64,000 nt of DNA from Yponomeuta sedellus (taxonomy: Eukaryota > Arthropoda > Insecta > Lepidoptera > Yponomeutidae), in the NCBI GenBank assembly GCA_934045075.1, contig OW203721.1:630001-694000 (forward strand). Reading direction: 5' to 3'. Made by a program: the position numbers and the translations under genes. Below the pieces are notes generated by a model. That model was not told where the DNA came from, did no database searches, and saw only the letters and a list, made by a program, of their open reading frames with translations. Below, piece by piece: positions 11,336 to 23,064 of the stretch. Each line of letters begins with the position of its first letter. Within the stretch, counting starts at the first letter, position 1.

Positions 11336-11712
11336 GATGTAATATTTACGCTACGACAACCATAGCCACGAATTGTGACTACGACATTTTCCGTACTAAC
11401 AATTACATTTTTGGAAACTATGTACCCGTGAGTATGACATCGCGCGTCTAAATAATCTTCTAAATTTTCCATAGATAAGAAATAAATAAATCGGCTCTCT
11501 GTTTTCAAAAATATATTGTTTTCTATGTTAAGCAAAGGATCCAAGATTCCAGTTTATAGAAAGTTAGAAAAGTATTACACTGCAAGTTGAATCGGATGCG
11601 TGAATACGATATCACGCGAAAGTAAAAAAAATGCAACGACCAACCAAAACTGCAATCAGGTTTCTAATCGGAATATTTTGAGCAATTTCTTACGTGTTGT
11701 GTTGCGTTTATA
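11336..11712. other. No recognised gene
   Basis: AT-rich. The 92-codon antisense ORF overlaps repeat S2 and shows no family motif. Confidence 0.4.
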
Positions 11713-11724
11713 TCAAGTAGTTAT

Positions 11725-11974
11725 TATACTATTTTTATTTTTAATGCACTAACCCGTGATAAGGACAAATTTAAAAATCTATTTAGAGGCTAAAAATAAG
11801 CCAGATGTCGCTGCCTGTACGTAATACAGAGAATTATAGTGTAAAGAGGTTCGAAATTTCACTGATGCCGGTGAGTCGCTCATTGGCTCCATTGGTAGAG
11901 CGCTGGCACGGATAGCCAGAGGTTGCGGGTTCGAATCCCGGCATGGGTGAAATTTTTAGCCTCTAAATAGGTTT
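11725..11974 (+). mobile_element. tRNA-like SINE with inverted 3' end at its left side
   Basis: The left ~68 bp is the family 3' end in reverse complement, followed by leader, tRNA-like core and 3' end in sense. Imperfect 12-bp flanks (tcaagtagttat, tcaagtgattat) suggest a single insertion. Confidence 0.75.
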
Positions 11975-12145
11975 TCAAGTGATTATGTTCAAATATGTAT
12001 TTTATGACCAATTTTAACTTAAAATCAAAGTTTTGCCTCCCAATTTAAAAAAAAATTCAATGGAAGGGAAATGCTTAATCTGCTTCAACTCAAAAAGTAT
12101 ATTCTTTGTCTTATAATAAACTAAAATAGCATACTTTTGTATCAA

Positions 12146-12182
12146 GCGTACTTTTGCTAGCACTAGGCTAGCAAAAGTACGC
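12146..12182. repeat. Perfect hairpin, 16-bp arms
   Basis: gcgtacttttgctagc, five-base loop, exact complement. Confidence 0.85.
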
Positions 12183-12613
12183 AAATATGAAACGGTTAAT
12201 TCACGTTTATTATATTAATTAAGATAAAAATTTCAATACAAAATAAAATAGTTGCAAAACACGTCGCACTTAATAAAACACGGTTGATAGATTTTTTGTG
12301 ACTTTTACCTCGATACCATAAAATCAGTTTTCTTGTATTGACACATACAGACATACGTATACTCATACCTGTTCTCCCCTACCAGCATAAAGTAAACATT
12401 TTATCCCACTCTCGGTGAAGAGCTTTATCTCTCTTGCAAATCCTCGCATAATAAATACGAGGTCGTTACAATAGAATCAGTGTATTAATTACAATAGGGT
12501 GTTGCTTGCGCAAATATTTTTACAAGAAGAAAAAACAAAAGACGACTTATAGAAAAATAATAAGTTTCAAGTAGCAAGGAGGTTGCATAGTTTTAGGCAG
12601 GCGGGAACACTCG

Positions 12614-12690
12614 GGTAGCGGCATCTCGCTTTACGCGCTGAATTAAAGCAAGATGGCGCTAGCCGATATTGGGATAAAACTTTTATCAAG
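12614..12690. repeat. Foldback fragment related to 58459
   Basis: gggtagcggcatctcgcttt and gggataaaacttttatc; the arms are partly degraded. Confidence 0.55.
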
Positions 12691-13023
12691 CCTTCATGCT
12701 CCCCTATCTGTATTCCGTACGGCGCGCATGCGCATAGCTGACGACTATTTTAAACGAGGCAAGAGTGAAACTCAGACACAGGTGTCAATTCATGTATAAA
12801 GTAAGTAAGGGGGGTGAGTCACAAAAATGCATAGTTGTTCAATAGAGTCATATTAGTCCGGTAATGGTCGTTTCATTCACACTATCGGTAGTCTAGTAAC
12901 CAATGGTGCTACGTAACTCGGCGCCTCTCGCAATTCGATCTTCTTTGCGAGAGATGTCGTTTTAATTTGCGCGAGTTATACCCCTGGAATTACATTGTAC
13001 TGCTATTGCTTCATAAGACTATA

Positions 13024-13118
13024 AGGCCCGTGGCCCAGCAGTGGCGACATACAAAGGGTTGATTTCAATGTAAGTACTAGGGTTACAAAGGGTTGATTTC
13101 AATGTAAGTACTAGGGTT
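13024..13118 (+). repeat. 5S-like SINE 3' end with 34-bp tandem duplication
   Basis: cccagcagtggcgacataca is the 3' end of the SINE. It is followed by two direct copies of a 34-bp unit starting tacaaagggttgatttc and ending gtactagggt. Confidence 0.7.
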
Positions 13119-13611
13119 CCTGAAAATAATGACACCCTAAGCTCTACACGACCTTTCTGAAACATGAGAACAGTGACTTTATTATGTAACAGCATTACAC
13201 TACAATGACAGATAAATAGACGGGCACGGGACGTGTTTTCTTATATTATTGACGCTTAGAAGGTTTGATACGTGTGCTAGCTTAAACTTAATGCAGAAAT
13301 GAAATTAAATCGCCACGGTCGTGCAATTCTCATTGCACTACCATGCACTAACAGAATGGGCTAAGGCCGTTAGTAGCTCGGCTGGAGAAGTGATTCGTTA
13401 GTACGGACATTATTTTACTCCTCATCGGTGAAGGCGGAGTGAACTGATCGCGGTGTTGTCGCCTCACCGGTCAACGCCCCCGCGCCGCTTGCGCCATCCA
13501 ACGTCCACTCCTGCGCAGGCGGAAGTGCGCGATCACCTTGCCGATATAAGGCGACAATGTCTGTCCATACCGCGTGGCTGGATCCTCAGCCCACCAAGAC
13601 CTGGTTCAGTT

Positions 13612-13805
13612 GAGAGCGGCCGTGGTTCAGAGGTTTGGCACGCTGACTGTAAAACCGAAGATCTCGGGTTTGATCCCCGGCCGGGTCAAACTAGGAAACG
13701 AACTTGTCTAGTTTGTCTCGGGTCTTGGATGTTATCTATGTATTTATCGTATTAAATCTATCGTCTAGTTAGTACCTGTAACGCAAGTCATTTAGTTGTA
13801 CTTTG
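13612..13805 (+). mobile_element. tRNA-derived SINE, Tyr-like anticodon loop
   Basis: Core gtggttcagaggtttggcac through the B box gggtttgatcccc, with loop CTGTAAA (anticodon GTA). The body carries gtctagtttgtctcgggtc. A second copy lies at 17610-17812. Confidence 0.75.
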
Positions 13806-14175
13806 TATAATGCTAACGAGATCTGTGTTATATGTCCACGAATATTTATTTATTTATAGTTAGTGGAGTACAACGTCACGATAAAAGTTCTTGCCATCTT
13901 GCCTTATTGCCATCTTGCTTTATTTCAACGCTTAAATCGAGACGCCGCTACCCGATAGTGGGATAAAAGTTTCATCTTCACCTTAGGCTTCCCGAGTTGG
14001 AAGATCATGTAAAACTATGCTATTAAATGTTAACGTGGTATCTTTCTCCGATATAGTGGTGAATGGCGATTGGTCACCCCTGTCTTATGTTTCATAAGGG
14101 GGTTCGGGGCGCTAACTAGCGTCGACAAAAGGAATAAAAATCATAACTTACTTTTCAACACCGATTTCCAATTAT

Positions 14176-14425
14176 AACCCAGTATGTCCCCACTGCTGGG
14201 GCACGGGTCTAATCCTGCGTTGCAGGAAGGTTAGGCCACACTCCACCACGGGGCCAAGCCCGGGTTGGTGGAGGATTGTAAGACAGTGGCGGGTCTTACT
14301 GTCAGAAGTTATCAAGCCGCCCATAAGGCCCCTGACATGGCTTAACGACTGCCATTGCATGACAGCCGGCACCCACGGCTTAGCGTGCCTTGCGAAGCGC
14401 GGAAGCGCTTGGAAAAATGCCACAA
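14176..14425 (-). mobile_element. 5S-like SINE, head missing
   Basis: Minus-strand copy covering the body from the 3' end to the ccgagcgctt spacer. The 83-codon ORF here is a SINE by-product. Confidence 0.75.
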
Positions 14426-14429
14426 TATT

Positions 14430-15085
14430 TATACGGTTTTAATTTCAACTCGATACTTGAATTTTTTTTTTGGGCAGGAGAAGTTCTTGGCCCACGCTAT
14501 GTCATATTATTGCCCCGGTAACAAAATCGTACATACATCGTCTCGTCAGGTATCTTGACAACGACCCGAACATTCCACCGGGAATTTTGCACCTAATTAA
14601 CAATCGGATCAGGCACTGTTCACCACGCCTAGCACGCGTCGACACGCAAGTACCACACGGTAACAAATTAAATGATCAGCAAAATAAATATCTGATCAGC
14701 AACTGAAATCAGACCATTAAATGAGGAAGAAAGAAGAAAGAAATAAATATATATTAGCGGTTAAAGTATGAAATTGCCGTTTTATTGCAATAGGTTCTTT
14801 GAATTGACAAAGAATCTTCATGGTTTGAGGTTTTCGAATGAAACTTTTTTCAAATGGTTTCTATGATGTTCTTTTTTTAAAAAATGTGAAACATTTGAAT
14901 ATCGACTTTCAATTGTTTTTGTTCTTCAATTTAGACAAGAAAGATGGATACTGCGAAAATTCGAGTGATTTTTGAATACGAGTTCCAACGCGGAACTAAC
15001 GCGGACTCAGAGATGGGAGGACGCTTACTGACAATTTTGCGCTTCTACAGAGACACGTAAACACGTAGTCTGCACTGGTTGCGTG
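14430..15085. other. No recognised gene
   Basis: AT-rich unassigned sequence with short unconvincing ORFs. Confidence 0.4.
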
Positions 15086-15090
15086 GATAT

Positions 15091-15287
15091 ACCTTTTTTT
15101 TTAATACACTAACCCGCGCTAAGTACAATTTTAAAAACCTATTTAGAGGCTAAAAATTCCACCCAAGCCGGGACTCGAACCCACGACCTCTAGCTAACCG
15201 TGCCAGCGCTCTCCCAACTGAGCTAATGGGCGACTACAGACATTTCCAAATTTCGAACCCCTTTACAATACTCTCTGTATTACGTAC
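15091..15287 (-). mobile_element. tRNA-like SINE, antisense
   Basis: 3' end, core at about 15160-15232 and leader to gtaatac, all on the minus strand. Confidence 0.75.
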
Positions 15288-15829
15288 GTCAGAATTAGTT
15301 TCATCATCCACATAACACCATCAGGTGCGCATAATGGTGTGGGTGTGAATAAAAATCTATGCCCTGATATTTTGAAAAATATCATCCTCAGAAAAGTCGA
15401 AAATCAAAGACAACAAGAAATATTTACTATGAAAACTAAATGATTACATAATGAACGTCAAAGCCGTTACTTTCACAATTAATAGATTTCATGGAGCAGA
15501 AACTAACAAAGAGACTCCACATTTATCCTTAAGAGAAAAGCTCACTTCACAAAAAATGTTGCCGATTTTAAAAATTACCCTGTATATCGAGAGTGCGATC
15601 ATTTGTGCAAACTGTGCGCTCACAGAGGGAATAGAACCTGGCAAAGAAGCGTGTAACCGTTGGACCAACGAGGCAGTGCGCAGACGCACGCAGCTGTGGG
15701 AACGACGACGGCCTGAGAGCCACTGACCCAGTGTGGAAACCCGGCGCGCGCGCAGTTACTGGCACCGTGACGTACTGTCTCAGATATTAACGCGGTTACT
15801 CTATCATATTATGCATATGCAGAAATATA

Positions 15830-15925
15830 GTTATAATATTTTCGGGGCTTAATCACGTAGCAATTTACTACGCGATTAAGCCCCGAAAATATTCTAATTA
15901 TGTGTTCAAGAAGCGAAAGTTTAAA
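15830..15925. mobile_element. Hairpin insert flanked by 15-bp direct repeats
   Basis: Direct repeats atatgcagaaatata at 15815-15829 and 15926-15940. Inside, 15835-15893 is a hairpin with perfect 20-bp arms (aatattttcggggcttaatc) and a second 5-bp pair. Confidence 0.75.
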
Positions 15926-16312
15926 ATATGCAGAAATATAAAAACAAAAATTTGAAAAGTAGTTACGAAATTGGCTTACCGAAAAATGCTCTTATTCAAT
16001 AACTAAGTACCTCAACCTGCAGGATATTGACATAATATAATCTATTTAAAAACCACAAGGAATGTAAGTACAGGACATTGTAAATATTATTGTCTAGCAA
16101 ATAATAATATGTGTTGACATTATAAGATGTAACCTAATTAAATTTTTACATGCCTAAAGAGGTGAAGAAACGTATAAATATCTTACCAACTGTTAACCAT
16201 ATAACACTTGTCGCCCAAATAGATAATTCTGTAACAAGAGCTGCGGTACAGATAAGTGGCATACACAGATCAGGGGAGAGGCATTGTAAGAAGAAAAGTT
16301 AACTTCTTATTC

Positions 16313-16392
16313 AGGCTATATTATAAGTCCACTGCTGGACATAGCCCTCCCATAATGAGCGCCATAGCGCCCTGTCTTCAGCTTGTTAACAA
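16313..16392 (-). repeat. LINE 3' end fragment, antisense
   Basis: gtccactgctggacatagcc followed by gcgccatagcgccctgtc. Confidence 0.65.
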
Positions 16393-16936
16393 AAGTTAAC
16401 TAATTCTATTCAATATATTTCAACTTAACGAATTTACATTCTGTTTGCTGAATGTCAAAGTACAATGTAACATGAAAGTGAAATCCGCTGCCTTCGGGCC
16501 GTAGTGTAGTGGAGAAAAAGGCAGCAGGGAAAAACCTCCACTCTGACCATCTTATCTCAAGTCCTCTTAAATCTAATTCCATGATTGCAATTAATAACTT
16601 TAAATGCCAAGCATTATTTAATTGTTTTACACAGGCCATGAAAACATAACAAGTGCTGCGGCTACACACACGAACAGCACTCGTTCACGAGCATAACGCA
16701 TAATAGAAATGCAAAATATGATGTTTTGACAGAAAAAATAGTAGCAGCTTATTTCAGATTGCAAGTGTCGAAATAGTGACCGCGGATCCGGAACACGTTA
16801 CGTTATACGCGCATCTTTAAATATAGAACAGTACAATTTCCCAACGAGCAGGCGCCTTGCCGTGAGGAAACCTGCATTTGAGAGACAGTTAATCTTACTC
16901 CAGCTTAGTTGATGTCGCAGTGGGGACATACGAGGG
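16393..16936. other. No recognised gene
   Basis: Nothing recognised beyond short antisense ORFs. Confidence 0.4.
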
Positions 16937-17010
16937 TTTGTATGTCCCCACTGCTGGGGCACGGGTCTCTTCTTGTATCGCAGAAAGGTTGGGTCATACT
17001 GCACCACTTG
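16937..17010 (-). repeat. 5S-like SINE fragment
   Basis: Only the 3' end on the minus strand is present (tgtccccactgctggggcac and following). Confidence 0.65.
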
Positions 17011-17184
17011 GACTAATTCCGTGATAAAATCATTAAAAAAAATTGTCTGAATTTCGGGAGAAGCTCGAAAAAACCTGTGAGATCTACAAATTTGTACAAA
17101 ACTTTTGGTTCGTAAGTCCAACTGGCACTTGGTCGGTTCAGGTTTGACATTGCTTACTTACCTTTAAATGTCGAATAAGTGGGC

Positions 17185-17380
17185 TGAACCATCCCGTTAC
17201 GTCCCCACCGAGGGGCACGGGTCTCTTCCCGGAGGAAGGGATAGGCCATGCTCCACCACGGGAGCAAAGTCCGGATTGGTGGATGCTTGCAAGCCTAGTG
17301 GCTCGTCTTACTGTGAGAAGTTTTGAAGCCGCCCTAAGGCCTCTGACTTGGCTTAACGACTGCTATCTATAGATAGCCAA
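17185..17380 (-). repeat. 5S-like SINE fragment
   Basis: Minus-strand body and 3' end. A variant form (ccaccgaggggcacggg) is shared with the copies at 5891 and 61100, which suggests a subfamily. Confidence 0.65.
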
Positions 17381-17609
17381 TTCATATACTCTTATCGAAT
17401 GTTACTTTTTTGTTTCATTTCTCATTACGAACTTCACGACGAGGACAGCACCAAGAACTTAAAAAAATGGCATGGCACAGCACAATGCTTGGAAATTACG
17501 ATTCCATTCTTATTTTAAAACTTTCCCCGTAGCAGGTTGTTGTTCGTATTGACTAGTAAAATATAAATAAATTTTCATGGACATTAACACAGATCACGTT
17601 AGCCCTATG

Positions 17610-17812
17610 CTAATTACAACTAAATGACTTGTGTTACAGGTGCTATCTAGACGATAAATTTAATACAACAAATACATAGATAACATCCAAAGACCCGAGA
17701 CAAACTAGACAAGTTCGTTTCCTAGTTTGACCCGGCCGGGGACCGAACCTGAGTCCTTGGGTTTTACAGTCAGCGTGTCAAACCGCTGCGCCACCGAGGC
17801 TGTAGTATACAA
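17610..17812 (-). mobile_element. tRNA-derived SINE, second copy, antisense
   Basis: Same core and body as 13612-13805 on the opposite strand. B box and anticodon-loop sequence are retained. Confidence 0.75.
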
Positions 17813-17993
17813 CTTGATTCTTATTTTTTTTACACCTTGTTTAGGTAAATGCTGAGGATGTGAATGTTATGCTTTAAACAACTTACGTTAGTGGGAAAAG
17901 TAATTGGCAATATGTACTTACATTCAGAACCTTACGCCTGTATACCGGGGGGGTTGCCAGAGGATATAGGTCAACGGCCACGATCCTGTTTAT

Positions 17994-18381
17994 ATGCTAG
18001 AAAATATTATGTATGTCAGGAAAAATATTAGCAACTTTAAAACTGCAGGTAGCCAACACATTTTAAATACTAGAAATAAAAATAAACTTTCGATCCCAAG
18101 ATTTAGGGTGGCAAAGGTTAATACATCCTTCATGGGACAACGTATACGCTTCTATAATAAAATACCTAAAGATATATTAAGTTTGACTGAAACGCTGTTC
18201 AAAAAATGTGTAAAGTACACTTTGTGCCAAAAGGGCTACTGTAATATTAAAGATTATTTTGATGACAATGATGTCTGGAATTAAAGCATGTAAAATGCAT
18301 GAGTTTTGTAAAAGTTATGTAAACTCTGTTAATTAAGGACTTTTAAAAGACTAAGTTTTGTCCATTTTTTCTCCAAAACGG
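17994..18381 (+). pseudogene. LINE N1 C-terminal fragment and 3' UTR
   Basis: Encodes ENIMYVRKNISNFKTAGSQ through DDNDVWN, clearly related to the end of the N1 ORF at 51385. The 3' UTR is split by a 5S-like SINE and resumes at 18781-18865, ending tttgaataaaaccttttcat. Confidence 0.8.
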
Positions 18382-18410
18382 TCTAGATCTAGGCCAACGT
18401 AGATCTAGAT

Positions 18411-18770
18411 CTAGATTGGCCTAGCCGAACCGAGTGATTGGAATCAATCACTTGAGTTAAGCAACAACAGGCGCGGTCAGGTGCAGGATGGGTGACCGTC
18501 CCGTGACTACCGCTAGTGGCGTTTTTTCCGCGCGCTTCCGTGCTTCGCAAGGCACGTTAAGCCGTTGGTGCCGGCTGTCATGTAATGGCAGTCGTTAAGC
18601 CATGTCAGAGGCCTTATGGGTGGCTTGATAACTTCTGACAGTAAGGCCCGCCACTGTCTTACAATCCTCCGCCAACCCGGACTTGGCCCCGTGGTGGAGT
18701 ATGGCCTAACCTTCCTGCCATGCAGGAAGAGACCCGTGCCCCAGCAGTGGGGACATACAAGGGTTGATAT
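18411..18770 (+). mobile_element. Near full-length 5S-like SINE inside a LINE 3' UTR
   Basis: The head has a clear 5S-like promoter block, gagttaagcaacaacaggcg and gtgcaggatgggtgaccg. It is flanked by direct gatctagat repeats at about 18402 and 18771. It splits a LINE 3' end (17994-18381 and 18781-18865). Confidence 0.8.
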
Positions 18771-19493
18771 CGATCTAGATTTTGGATGGACACCTAGTTT
18801 GACTCGTAACGTTTATTAAGCCGCAGTTTCTGCGCTACTTTGAATAAAACCTTTTCATTTCATTGTCGTGCTTATACCATTCTATTGAAAAATTATGCAA
18901 GTATTAGACTCTAGGGCCTGGTCGTGGGGCAGTGGAATCGGCGGTGAGAGACCGCAGTCCCCCAGGTTCATCGTCCGGCGAAAATGTACGTGATCGAATG
19001 GTGAGATACAGAAGAACACTCTGACTCCGCTAGATCAGCGACCCACAGTGGCATGACATGCACTTTGAAATTAGCGTGGTTTGAAAGTCGCGGTTGCGTA
19101 GTTAGTTAATCAAATGCCATCAATTTCTACTATTAGTTTTGAGTAGGTACAGACGCAAAATACGTTATAGTAACGTTGAGTTGACAAATGTTGTTTCGAT
19201 ATAAAAAATCTTATTCAACAGCAAACAATAAAAAAAAATTACTATTTTTTAAGAAAATTAGTTAAACGACTTTATTGCTAAACGTTTATTTCTTGTTTTG
19301 TGGTATTTAGTTTTTCCGTTGCATAACAAAGTAAGGATAATGAAACATATGAATTAAATGAAATGTCTTTGTTTCAGACCGAGATTTGCATTTACATAAG
19401 TAATTAAGGTACAAAATAATATGTAAAATAAAAATATTTTATGAGAAAACCAAAATATTGACAGATGAATTATACATCACGTCGTCGTCGTCG

Positions 19494-19735
19494 TCAGGCT
19501 ATACTAGTCCACTGCTGGACATAACTCTCACCTAAACAGCGCCACGTTGTGCAATCATAGGGGGTAATGCCCATAATCTCCACACTGGGCATGCGGGTTG
19601 GGGATCGCAGTTCGGTGGAATTGTACTGCAGGGGGCGCTGCTGCCCATCCCCCGGTTTGTGTCCCTTAGTCGCCTTTTACGACACCCGCGGGAAGAGTTG
19701 GGTTGGTGCTATTCTCTAGGCCGACACCACATAGC
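19494..19735 (-). repeat. LINE 3' UTR (zn family), antisense
   Basis: Complement of the block at 9660-9925, including ctgggcatgcgggttgggga. Confidence 0.7.
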
Positions 19736-20102
19736 AATACACTATACATCACACTGGTGACCAATTAGTTTCGAGCGTTTTTGTACCACATGACTAGTAA
19801 GTAATAATTTTCGACAGTTTTTTATTACCTTTGAACTCGTAAAAAACATCAATGTCTATTCAAAAATTTCCCTAAACGGATTTCCAAGTACTGCTCATAA
19901 AGCAAATACTGTATCTGCTCCCGAATTGTAGAGTCATCTACCATGGTGCACTCAACTCCGTATAACTTTGTATATAAACGTAAAAAACTATCTGCTGTTG
20001 CGTGATATATCTTTATGTATTATATAACCTGCGATGGTCTGTACATCACGCAGCGTCCTACTTTGTCTAGATTCTTCCAAGAACACCTATTCTACTGATA
20101 AT

Positions 20103-20220
20103 TAAATCAAATCAAAAAGGTTTTATTCAAAGTAGCACAGAAAATGCGACTTAATGAACGTTATGACTTAAACTAAGTGTCCATTTCAAAATATAGATCA
20201 CGTTGGAGACAAAATGTACA
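20103..20220 (-). repeat. LINE N1 3' UTR end, antisense
   Basis: ggttttattcaaagtagcac and the following UTR block. Confidence 0.7.
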
Positions 20221-20563
20221 AAAAATATAACAAACATAACGTTAAGATCAGTCAGGCGGCAAAGCGTATACAAAAAATCGACTAAAAACTGTTAACTCTC
20301 GATAAACAGAGATTTATTGTATGAAAAATCAAGGTTTATACTCGTGAATGGACATTTCAGTTATCTAATCTACTGAATATTTCTATAAATTCTTCTTCTT
20401 CTTCGTGTCGATGGCAAAACATTTTTTATTAAAGTATACCAAACAGTTGCGGCCCAGAACTTTGCGATGCTGACTGCTTTATATATTGCTTTATTCGCTA
20501 TAATTAGCTGATCATCATCTGTCTCTTTCCCTCCAACATCGGATTGGGGTCCCAATATGAAAT

Positions 20564-20790
20564 AGGTTGGTTCTTCTGTGCGTCTTCTGTGGCAAATCTA
20601 CGTGACACTCGGTGTATCGCGCGCGGGTTCAGTTCAGTTCCGAATTGCACTCCGCGCGCGTCGCACGTTCCGAATAGCTCTCCAGGTTCACAACCGGCAC
20701 GCGCGAAAACTAACGTAAATGATCGAGTTGATATTGTGGAAACGGTGTTCAGTGGTGTTTTGAATGTAATGCTGCGATTTTATAATAGCA
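20564..20790 (+). promoter_or_regulatory. CpG-rich block, candidate promoter or 5' UTR exon
   Basis: This is a short single-copy-looking stretch, rich in CG dinucleotides (gtatcgcgcgcggg, ctccgcgcgcgtcgc). It holds overlapping initiator-like TTCAGTT motifs at about 20629-20641 and lies 2 kb upstream of the first recognised Fhos coding exon on the same strand. A LINE-like tail ends just before it. No TATA box was seen. It may be the start region of Fhos, but this is inference from composition and position only. Confidence 0.25.
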
Positions 20791-21287
20791 GTTCCATATC
20801 GTCGACGGCTTTATACCCCACGGGGTAGACCGACTTGTTGTAGTCGGTTTATTCCGGCATTAAGTCCACCGTATTTATATTTGTTTAAGTGCAATAAACG
20901 TATTAGTAGTAATAACAGGCATTAATAAGAATAGTATTTTACTGTTATTCCTGGGGGTTATTGAAAAAGTTCATTGATAGGCTGAGGTGCAGCTATTAAT
21001 CTTCTTTATGCGACTTCGTTTGACCGCCATAGTAACCGTAACCTGAAAACCGTCTTTCGGTAGTGATTATGAAACCACTTTCATTGAGAAAAAGTTTAAA
21101 ATTATTTATTTACTTATCATTACTAATACTTAATCATCATAAAAATTATAAAAAAATAAAAAAAAAAACAATTGAAAAATTAAAAATGAATCTAAAACTA
21201 ATTTAATCTAAATATTTGAGACAGATCACTATCGGTCGGTAGTGCAAAGAATGGCGGCATACCTCGCTGTACGGCAAGGCTGAATCT

Positions 21288-21430
21288 TTTACCCCCGGTT
21301 TCTCGCATACTAACAAGCTGGTTATCTACTGCTAACAGCTGTCAGTTGACCAAAGTGCATACGAAAAAAAGCAACTGACAGCTGTTATCAGTAGATTAAC
21401 AACTTGTTAGTGTACGAAAAACCGGGGTTT
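21288..21430. mobile_element. Foldback element with ~57-bp arms
   Basis: Arms contain accccggttt, actaacaag and aacagctgtcagttg, separated by about 25 bp. Confidence 0.8.
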
Positions 21431-21799
21431 AGTCTTGTGGAAATTATTATTATTGAACGATACAAGTAAAACCAGGTGTCCATCCAGGTGTCAAAACATA
21501 GATGATTTTGGAGAAAAAAGAACAAAAAATAACAGTTGAGAGGTACTCTTGCAACAGCATCTGGACATATCTACTATTAGCCCGAAACACAAACGGAAAC
21601 GGTTTGTTTCACAGCATGACTAACTCGGATGATTTTTATTCAAGGACTTAGTATTTCGTGGAATAGTTACTTAGATAGGTAGGTACAGATAAACCAAAAG
21701 ACAAAATGTCCATTGTTTATGCAGTGAACGTCACATCAAACTTTACATTTTTGTTGTAAAAGCACCCGTAAATAATAATATATAAATTTTCGTGCGAAG

Positions 21800-21925
21800 C
21801 GCTCGTCGCTCATTGGAATCAATCACTATGGTTAAGCAACAACAGGCGCTGTCAGGTGCTGGATGAGTGACCGTTCCGTGACAACTGCTAGTGGATTTTT
21901 TTCCGAGCGCTTCCGTGCTTCGCAA
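21800..21925 (+). mobile_element. 5S-like SINE, head and spacer only
   Basis: It runs from agcgctcgtcgctcatt through the 5S-like block to gcttccgtgcttcgcaa, then breaks off into a LINE tail. Confidence 0.65.
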
Positions 21926-21931
21926 AAAATA

Positions 21932-22740
21932 GGAATGAAATGAAAAGGTTTTATTCAAAGTAGGGCAGAAACAGCGGCTTAGTGAACGTTGCAATTCAAA
22001 CTAAGTGTTTGCAAAATCTAGATCAGTTTGGACAAAAATTGGGTAAGAAAACACCAAACTTAGTCTTTTCAAAGTCCTTAATTAACAGAGTTTACACAAT
22101 TTAATTATTAAACATAAAACTCGTGCATTACACTGGTATTAATTCCAGACATCATTGTCATCTAAATAATCCTTTATGTTATAGTAGGCCTTTTGGCACA
22201 AAGTGAAAGTTTTTATATAATTATTGTTAAACATAGAACTCGTGCATTACACTGGCATTAATTCCAGACATCATTGTCATCTAAATAATCCTTTATGTTA
22301 TAGTAGGCCTTTTGGCACAAAGTGAACTCTACACATTTTTCGAACCGCATACGATTAAGATTAAGCTACAACAGGCGCGGTCAGGTACGGGATGGGTGAG
22401 CGTCCCGTGACTATTGCTAGTGGCATTTTTCCGAGCGCTTCCGTGCTTCGCAAGGCACGATAAGCCGTTGGGGCTGTCATATAATGGCAGACGTTAAGCC
22501 ATGTCAGAGGCCTTATGGGCGGCTTGATAAGTCCTGACAGTAAGGCCCGCCACTGTCTTACAATCCTCCACCAACCCGGACTTGGCCCCCGTGGTGGAGT
22601 ATGGGCTAACCTTACTGCGATGCAGGAAGAGACCCGTGCCTCAGCAGTGGGGACATACAAGGGTTGATAACGATAACGATACGATTAAGCCTATTAGTTA
22701 GGCGCTTCGTCAAAAAAACGGCTCACTCCAAAACCCAAAC
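21932..22740 (-). repeat. LINE N1 3' end with internal duplication, split by a SINE
   Basis: Antisense 3' UTR from 21932. The block containing gcattacactgg and tcatctaaataatcctttat occurs twice (about 22100-22207 and 22220-22326). A 5S-like SINE interrupts at 22360-22678 and the LINE resumes at 22690. Confidence 0.75.
22360..22678 (+). mobile_element. 5'-truncated 5S-like SINE with 11-bp TSD
   Basis: Flanked by atacgattaag at 22349-22359 and 22679-22689. The truncation falls just before the A-box-like motif. The tail reads gataacgat. It is inserted in an antisense LINE tail whose remainder resumes at 22690. Confidence 0.8.
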
Positions 22741-22839
22741 CCTTTCAGCAACCAACGATGTAGCTGTCACACCACCAAAAAACAGAGCAGTGTTATCAAA
22801 GTTCGTTAAACAAACCAAATGTAAGCAGACCCGAGTGTG

Positions 22840-23064
22840 ATGATTGAGCTAGTCAAAGTGACGGAGAAATTGACCATGCGGGAGCTTGGTGCGCCTTCCT
22901 CCGACGCCTTCGTGTGCCGGGTCCAGTACCTGGATGACCTGGACCCCTTGGCGGAGTTCCTGGTCCGGGGTCCCCCGCGCCTCCTGTACCACACCTTCAA
23001 TACCACCATTCCTCTGTCGTACCAGATCGCCGCCGTGCACCGACTGCTTCACGCGCCGCATCGG
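22840..23064 (+). CDS. Fhos: FHOD-family formin, N-terminal coding exon
   Basis: FHOD formins nucleate, elongate and bundle actin filaments; insect Fhos acts in sarcomere and cortical actin organisation. The 75 codons read VQYLDD at residues 28-33 and AVHRLLHAPHR at the end, which is the start of the FHOD GTPase-binding-type domain. The exon closes in phase 0 with CGG followed by the donor gtgaga at 23065. Its partner exon at 50609 continues the domain without a break. The start used is the ATG at 22840; the ATG at 22876 (residue 13) is an alternative. The exon could also begin further upstream at an acceptor such as ctttcag near 22749, so the 5' limit is uncertain. GC content is well above the flanks. 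The domain assignment is firm; the gene name follows from family knowledge. Confidence 0.85.

Noticed and set aside
15451..15726. 91-codon + ORF
   Set aside because: Begins in a LINE 3' UTR-like repeat and has overlapping antisense ORFs; no family motif or splice context.
18616..18819. 67-codon ORF with QPGLGPVVEYGLTFL
   Set aside because: The same peptide appears in several 5S-like SINE copies; it is a reading of the SINE body.
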